This document shows positions 5,001 through 5,630 of a stretch of DNA of 5,630 nucleotides, one piece after another. The stretch spans positions 1-5,630 of the forward strand of contig JAHDYN010000148.1 of NCBI GenBank assembly GCA_023383735.1, read 5' to 3'. A program made the translations under genes and the position numbers. The notes beneath the pieces were generated by a model that did not search any database, was not told the origin of the DNA, and was given only the letters and a program-made list of their open reading frames with translations. The stretch's first letter is position 1. Every line of letters starts with the position of its first letter. This DNA is from Gammaproteobacteria bacterium. GTDB taxonomy: Bacteria > Pseudomonadota > Gammaproteobacteria > Steroidobacterales > GCA-2729495.

Positions 5001-5630
5001 GACGGCTGGGCCTACGACATCGGCTTTTCCGGACTGGACCACGTCATGGCCTCGGGGCGCAACGTGAACATCCTGGTACTGGACACCGAGGTGTATTCGA
5101 ACACGGGCGGCCAGATGTCCAAGGCCACGCCGCGAGCCGCCGTTGCCAAGTTCGCCACCGGCGGCAAGTCGGTACCGAAGAAAAACCTGGCCATGACCGC
5201 CATGGCCTACGAAAACGTCTATGTGGCGCAGGTGGCTTTTGGCGCGAAGGATGCGCACACGCTGCGCGCGTTCCGCGAAGCGGAGTCGTGGAACGGCCCC
5301 TCGCTGATCATCGCCTACAGTCCATGCATTGCCCATGGCGTGGATCTGCACCGCAATCTCACGCAACAGGACCTGGCGGTGAAAAGCGGACACTGGAACC
5401 TGTTCCGTTACGACCCGCGTTGCCGCGAAACCGGCGACAACCCGCTCACGCTGGATTCACGCAAGCCGAAGATTCCGTACCGCGAATTTGCCCGGACCGA
5501 AATGCGCTTCGGCATCCTGATGCGCACGCAGCCCGAAGTGGCCAAGGCATTGCAGGCACAGGCACAGCGCGAAGCCAGCGAACGCCACGATCATTACGAA
5601 CAGCTGGCCGGCCTGGTTTATCCGGCTACC
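2073..5630 (+). CDS. nifJ: Pyruvate:ferredoxin (flavodoxin) oxidoreductase, 3'-incomplete
   Basis: This single-chain enzyme oxidises pyruvate with CoA to acetyl-CoA and CO2 and reduces ferredoxin or flavodoxin; it can also run in reverse. In all, 1186 codons are open to the window edge without a stop. Family members without a C-terminal extension are about 1170-1200 residues, so only a few are missing. Seen in order: MITTDGN; YPITPSS (24-30) with T27, E60 and R110 as expected pyruvate-site residues; the gamma-domain signature YGLGSDGTV (427-435); two 4Fe-4S motifs, C695/698/701/705 and C752/755/758/762; proximal-cluster cysteines C826, C829, C854 and C1085; and the thiamine-diphosphate motif from GDG (976-978) to DTEVYSNTGGQ with N1010. 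No frameshift was found on codon-by-codon reading. The ATG is fixed by the conserved MITTDGN start. Its Shine-Dalgarno (AAGGGA, 2056-2061) is rather distant at 11 bases. fdxA diverges upstream. The gene name follows the family; nothing shows a link to nitrogen fixation. Confidence 0.95.
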   Translation, partial: MITTDGNSACATIAHKLSEVLAIYPITPSSPMGDLVDTWSGKSRPNLWGAVPQVIEMQSEAGAAGTVHGALQRGALATTFTSSQGLLLMIPNMYKIAGELLPAVFHVAARTVATHALSIFGDHSDVMACRSTGFAMLCANSVQEVQDFALISHAVALESRVPVLHFFDGFRTSHELAKIEPLDDDCIRQLVRDEWLQAHRHRGLSPDQPVMRGTAQNPDVYFQSREAVNPYYARFPQIVLDAMARLAGHTGRRYQLFDYVGAPDADRVIVMMGSGAETAHQTIEDLNATGEKVGLLKVRLFRPFSAEHLVAALPQTVRHVAVLDRTKEPGAAGEPLYQDVLTAFAEHVSAGGERFGAMPRIVGGRYGLASKEFTPGMVKAVLDNLQAKPPKNHFTVGIHDDVSHSSLAWDAHFETSADRNLHAAVFYGLGSDGTVSANQNTITILGEETGYHAQGHFVFDSKKSGAVTVSHLRFGNMPIRSTYAIGDSQAEFIACHQSTFLENYDLLDKARTGATFLLNAPWPLDKVWDRLPRHIQAYIISKQLKVHVIDAYRVAREAGLGPRINTIMQTCYFALSGLLPQADAVRHIKAMVQRSYQFKGGTILEANEKAIDQALSHLQQLPVPDQVSASHERRNPIPASASTFVKDVTSKLMAGHGDSVPVSQLPVDGTWPLGTAAYEKRQLATTLPVLEPDLCIQCGKCAFVCPHSAIRSKVFDPALLEGAPEDFRHATVVGTEFRKGMAITYQVAPEDCTSCTLCVEVCPAWDKTNRSRKALNLHPVEPIREREKAKWDFFLTLPEYDRRDIPWDTIKGAAVGQPLFEFSSACVGCGETPYIRLATQLFGDRMIIANATGCSSIYGGNLPTAPYTTNPEGRGPAWCNSLFEDNAEFGLGIRIGLDEQIRHAHQLLAGLATEVGEDLARAILDADQQDDAGIHAQRERVAELRPLLEKLDSPAARNLLSIADALTSKSVWLIGGDGWAYDIGFSGLDHVMASGRNVNILVLDTEVYSNTGGQMSKATPRAAVAKFATGGKSVPKKNLAMTAMAYENVYVAQVAFGAKDAHTLRAFREAESWNGPSLIIAYSPCIAHGVDLHRNLTQQDLAVKSGHWNLFRYDPRCRETGDNPLTLDSRKPKIPYREFARTEMRFGILMRTQPEVAKALQAQAQREASERHDHYEQLAGLVYPAT

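Noticed and set aside
2547..5393. Long minus-strand frames opposite nifJ (for example 3285-4406 with 373 codons, 2547-3284 and 4635-5393).
   Set aside because: They lie wholly opposite an intact conserved enzyme. In G+C-rich genes with G/C third positions the antisense frame is often open. Their translations are rich in Arg, Ala, Gly and His with no family motif.

Overview
This window is GC-rich bacterial DNA (roughly 60% G+C by eye). It holds four protein genes and a mostly non-coding first 305 bases. The 107-residue FdxA-type 7Fe ferredoxin closely resembles those of Azotobacter, Pseudomonas and related Proteobacteria, and codon third positions are G/C-rich. The host is therefore most likely a proteobacterium, perhaps a gamma- or betaproteobacterium. 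The genus cannot be named from this sequence.

Layout. Bases 1-305 contain no convincing gene but carry several operator-like or hairpin-forming inverted repeats (53-70, 92-107, 150-163, 257-278). Two tandem plus-strand genes follow, at 306-1013 and 1025-1585. They are paralogues built almost entirely of 24-residue MORN_2/YwqK-type repeats, 8 copies in the first and 7 in the second, with no insertion or deletion between copies. They are 11 bases apart, and the Shine-Dalgarno of the second overlaps the stop codon of the first, so they look co-transcribed and probably translationally coupled. A G+C stem-loop at 1595-1620 may end this transcription unit.

The other half is a redox module. A minus-strand ferredoxin gene (fdxA, 1614-1937) converges on the MORN pair. 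Across a 135-base intergenic region it diverges from a long plus-strand gene for the single-chain pyruvate:ferredoxin (flavodoxin) oxidoreductase (nifJ/PFOR, from 2073). The PFOR frame stays open for 1186 codons to the window edge. All four proximal-cluster cysteines, both 4Fe-4S ferredoxin motifs, the thiamine-diphosphate motif and the N-terminal pyruvate-site residues are present. The sequence stops only a few residues short of the usual C-terminus.

Working together: PFOR decarboxylates pyruvate to acetyl-CoA and passes low-potential electrons through its three 4Fe-4S clusters to a ferredoxin. The divergent fdxA product is a plausible partner, so the two genes may share regulation from the region between them. 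No functional link between this module and the MORN-repeat proteins is visible. The MORN pair is the least understood part of the window. Its family is often labelled 'YwqK-family antitoxin', but no toxin gene lies beside it here. Nothing in the window amounts to a clearly new multi-gene system.
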